From Actinophytocola xinjiangensis (lineage in GTDB: Bacteria > Actinomycetota > Actinomycetes > Mycobacteriales > Pseudonocardiaceae), in NCBI RefSeq assembly GCF_001921215.1, contig NZ_MSIF01000002.1, forward strand, positions 496,001 to 560,000: a stretch of DNA of 64,000 bases, written 5' to 3'. Shown piece after piece: positions 61,847 through 64,000 of the stretch. Each line of letters begins with the position of its first letter. Positions within the stretch are counted from its first letter, which is position 1. The notes beneath the pieces were generated by a model that saw only the letters and a list, made by a program, of their open reading frames with translations, was not told the DNA's origin and did no database searches. The position numbers and the translations under genes are program-made.

Positions 61847-62809
61847 ATGGCGCTGGCCGCAGACGCGGGGACCACGGAGCACTCACCGCGTGAGGTGCGC
61901 CCCATCCATGGTCCGCCGAGGGGGCTCGCCCCCCACATCGCGACCTACTTCTTCATCCTCGGGCCGTTCGTCGCGCTGATCGCGGCCGTGCCGCTGGCGT
62001 GGGGCTGGGGACTTGGCTGGGTGGACGTGGCGCTGGCCGCGATCTTCTACACGGTCACCTGCCTGGGGGTGACCGTCGGCTTCCACCGCTACTTCACCCA
62101 CCGCTCGTTCAAGGCGCGCCGGCCGCTGCGGGTGGCGTTGGCGATCGTGGGCAGCATGGCCCTGCAGGGCCCGGTCACCCACTGGGTGGCCGACCACCGC
62201 CGCCACCACGCCTTCTCCGACCGCGACGGCGACCCGCACTCACCGTGGGCGTTCGGCACCTCACCGATCGCGCTGGTCAAGGGCTTCTGGCACGCGCACA
62301 TGGGCTGGGTGTTCGACCGGAACCTGACCAACGCCGAGCGGTTCGCCCCCGACCTGCTCGCCGACCGCGACATCGCCAGGGTGCACCGCCAGTTCGGCCT
62401 GTGGACCGCGGTGACCCTGCTGGCCCCCGCGGTTCTCGGCGGCCTGCTGACCTGGTCGTGGTGGGGCGCGGTGACCGCGTTCTTCTGGGCCGGGCTGGTC
62501 CGGGTGTCGTTCCTGCACCACGTCACGTGGTCGGTCAACTCGATCTGCCACATGATCGGCAGCCGGCCGTTCGCGGCGCGCGACAAGTCGGCGAACTTCT
62601 GGCCGCTGGCGATCCTGTCGATGGGCGAGTCCTGGCACAACCTGCACCACGCCGACCCGACGTGCGCGCGGCACGGCGTCAAGCGCGGGCAGATCGACAT
62701 TTCGGCGCGGATTATCTGGATGCTGGAGAAGTTCGGCTGGGCGACCGATGTGCGCTGGCCGACCGAACGGCGGCTGAACACCCTGGAAAAGCGGCGCGCG
62801 ACCAGCTGA
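61847..62809 (+). CDS. Membrane fatty-acyl-CoA desaturase (delta-9 type)
   Basis: I favour ATG 61847 (320 residues), which has GGGGTG eight bases upstream; ATG 61820 is possible. The three histidine boxes of the di-iron site are clear: HRYFTH (His80, His85), HRRHH (His117, His120, His121) and ESWHNLHHADP. Four membrane segments bracket them. It introduces a double bond into acyl chains and so adjusts membrane fluidity. No ferredoxin or reductase gene is adjacent. Confidence 0.94.
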   Translation: MALAADAGTTEHSPREVRPIHGPPRGLAPHIATYFFILGPFVALIAAVPLAWGWGLGWVDVALAAIFYTVTCLGVTVGFHRYFTHRSFKARRPLRVALAIVGSMALQGPVTHWVADHRRHHAFSDRDGDPHSPWAFGTSPIALVKGFWHAHMGWVFDRNLTNAERFAPDLLADRDIARVHRQFGLWTAVTLLAPAVLGGLLTWSWWGAVTAFFWAGLVRVSFLHHVTWSVNSICHMIGSRPFAARDKSANFWPLAILSMGESWHNLHHADPTCARHGVKRGQIDISARIIWMLEKFGWATDVRWPTERRLNTLEKRRATS

Positions 62810-62861
62810 ATTTCCCGGGTCACCGGTGTGTTGTTCCCGGATTTCCCTGTAGAACAGAGGG

Positions 62862-63752
62862 ATGCGAACACTCCCCTTCTACTCCAGGAAATCCGGGTTC
62901 ACCGCTGTCGGCGCACACGCCGAGAACATTCGCCGGCTGCCCGGCGAGGTCGCCGCGCTGTCGGCGGTCGCCCAGGGAGTGTTGATCCACGAGCACCTCG
63001 CCGAGTCCTACGGGGTGACGCTGGCCGACGAGGACCGGGCGCCGGTGCACCTGCGGGCCGCCGCCGACCTGATCGACCGGATCCTGGCCGTCGACCCCCG
63101 GCCGCTGGAGGTGGCCCGCGAGCCGGCGGCGCGCGTGGCCGCCAACTGCCGGCAGTTCACCGTGCTGGTGGTGGCGATGCTGCGCGAGCACGGCGTCCCG
63201 GCCAGGGCGCGCTGCGGGTTCGGCACCTACTTCGGCGGCGAGATCGTCGAGGACCACTGGGTGGTCGAGTACTGGCTCGACGGCCGGTGGCGTCTGGCCG
63301 ACGCCCAGATCGACGACCACCAGCGTGAGCTGTTCGGCATCGACCTGGACCTGACCGACGTCCCGCGCGACCGGTTCGTGGTGGCCGGGGCGGCGTGGGC
63401 GGCGTGCCGGGCGGGCACCGCCGACCCGAACCGGTTCGGTCTGAGCATCACCGGCGAGGTCGGCTACTGGTGGATCGCCGGCAACCTGGTGCGCGACCTG
63501 GCGGCGCTGAACAACGTCGAGATGCTGCCCTGGGACGCGTGGGGTGTGATGCCCGGCCCGGACGACCGGATCGACGAGGAGCGGGTGGCGCTGTTCGACC
63601 AGCTCGCCGAGCTGACCACCGCCCCCGACGACCACGTCGACGCGCTGCGCCGCCGCTACGACACCGACGAGCGGCTGCGGGTCGGGCCGACCGTGCACAA
63701 CGTGCTGCGTTCGCGCAACGAGCGGATCAGCCTGGACTTCGCCGGAGCTTGA
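62862..63752 (+). CDS. Transglutaminase-like (papain-fold) protein
   Basis: The protein has 296 residues from ATG 62862. The triad of the transglutaminase core is visible: Cys96 (AANCRQFTVLVVAMLREHGV), His132 (VEDHWVVEYW) and Asp147 (WRLADAQIDD). Members may act as proteases, amidases or transferases. The rest (FGLSITGEVGYWWIAGNLVR, DLAALNNVEMLPWDAWGVM) is characteristic of an actinobacterial subfamily without assigned function. No signal peptide. Confidence 0.85.
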   Translation: MRTLPFYSRKSGFTAVGAHAENIRRLPGEVAALSAVAQGVLIHEHLAESYGVTLADEDRAPVHLRAAADLIDRILAVDPRPLEVAREPAARVAANCRQFTVLVVAMLREHGVPARARCGFGTYFGGEIVEDHWVVEYWLDGRWRLADAQIDDHQRELFGIDLDLTDVPRDRFVVAGAAWAACRAGTADPNRFGLSITGEVGYWWIAGNLVRDLAALNNVEMLPWDAWGVMPGPDDRIDEERVALFDQLAELTTAPDDHVDALRRRYDTDERLRVGPTVHNVLRSRNERISLDFAGA

Positions 63753-64000
63753 CCCGGTAGGAGTAGTGCTCGGGCAGGAAGTAGCTGATCGCCAGTTCGA
63801 CCAGCTGCCCGGCGGTGGTCAGGTAGGTCCGGTCCACCCGCAGCAGCGGGGTGCCCGGCGCGCAGCGCAGCCGCTCGCCGATCTCCCGCCCGGCGGCCAC
63901 CGCCGTGATGCTCTGCTCGGCCTCGGCGATCGGGTGCCCGGTGCGGGTGTCGACCATGGCGATCACCGTGACGTCGCTGACCGCGCCGGTCGTGGTCAGC
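63727..64000 (-). CDS. GntR-family regulator, C-terminal UTRA domain (5' part outside window)
   Basis: The minus-strand frame is open to the right edge and gives about 90 residues of the C-terminus. The UTRA ligand domain is recognisable: VIAMVDTRTGHPIAEAEQSI, ERLRCAPGTPLLRVDRTYLT and LVELAISYFLPEHYSYRVKL. The DNA-binding domain lies beyond position 64000. UTRA regulators bind sugars, amino-sugars or similar small ligands. Its end overlaps the converging transglutaminase-like gene by 26 bases. Confidence 0.88.
   Translation of the reverse strand, partial: LTTTGAVSDVTVIAMVDTRTGHPIAEAEQSITAVAAGREIGERLRCAPGTPLLRVDRTYLTTAGQLVELAISYFLPEHYSYRVKLRRSPG

Overview
The window is very GC-rich, uses mostly G or C at third codon positions, and carries many actinomycete-type families: SARP and AfsR-like regulators, a roadblock/DUF742/GTPase conservon, F420-type oxidoreductases, a Hen1 RNA methyltransferase, and an iron box of the DtxR/IdeR/DmdR type. 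The source is most likely a filamentous actinomycete, and the gene mix suggests Pseudonocardiales (Saccharothrix/Lentzea/Actinosynnema-like). That placement is inference. I see no rRNA, tRNA, CRISPR array, insertion sequence or clear integration site. Starts were chosen by Shine-Dalgarno spacing, domain edge and overlap with the upstream stop.

Layout. 1-1269: a Hen1 RNA 3'-end methyltransferase running off the left edge. 1400-5951: topoisomerase IV parE-parC, ended by a two-way terminator. 5999-12365: a secreted RCC1-propeller protein, a TIM-barrel glycosidase-like protein, a methyltransferase and a secreted dipeptidase-like metallohydrolase. 12605-16257: a ribose/xylose-type sugar ABC transporter (ATPase, permease, lipoprotein), terminated. 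16312-37128: a regulator-dense accessory locus with a TetR, an AraC-type, two small SARPs, an AfsR-like SARP-NB-ARC-TPR protein, a BldC-like HTH protein and an HxlR-SCP2 fusion. They surround a redox block (DUF5987-like subunit, GMC oxidoreductase, unknown protein, two-nucleotide-domain flavoprotein, small helical protein, AhpD-like protein), a cyclodeaminase-like protein, a 44-residue secreted peptide, two membrane proteins and two tandem GT4 glycosyltransferases. No PKS, NRPS, terpene or recognised RiPP scaffold enzyme is visible.

37204-44276 (minus strand): five translationally coupled genes, SWIM zinc-finger, DUF5691-like, MoxR AAA+, DUF5682-like and VWA. 44468-45454: a stand-alone LigD-type polymerase. 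45805-49799: a conservon-like operon (soluble kinase-like ATPase, roadblock, DUF742, GTPase) followed by a styrene-monooxygenase-like flavoprotein. 50082-54673: a membrane metallophosphoesterase, an HdeD-like membrane protein, a CBM48-like protein, an F420-type LLM oxidoreductase and an Ohr/medium-chain reductase pair. 54797-58719: an iron-siderophore uptake operon behind a well-placed iron box, with both permease halves fused. 58688-64000: a PAP2 phosphatase, a two-component pair, YceI, a fatty-acid desaturase, a transglutaminase-like protein and the 3' part of a GntR/UTRA regulator.

The parts most likely to hold something undescribed are the 16.3-37.1 kb locus and the flavoprotein-bearing conservon. 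The five-gene MoxR cluster belongs to a class that is known but whose function is poorly defined.
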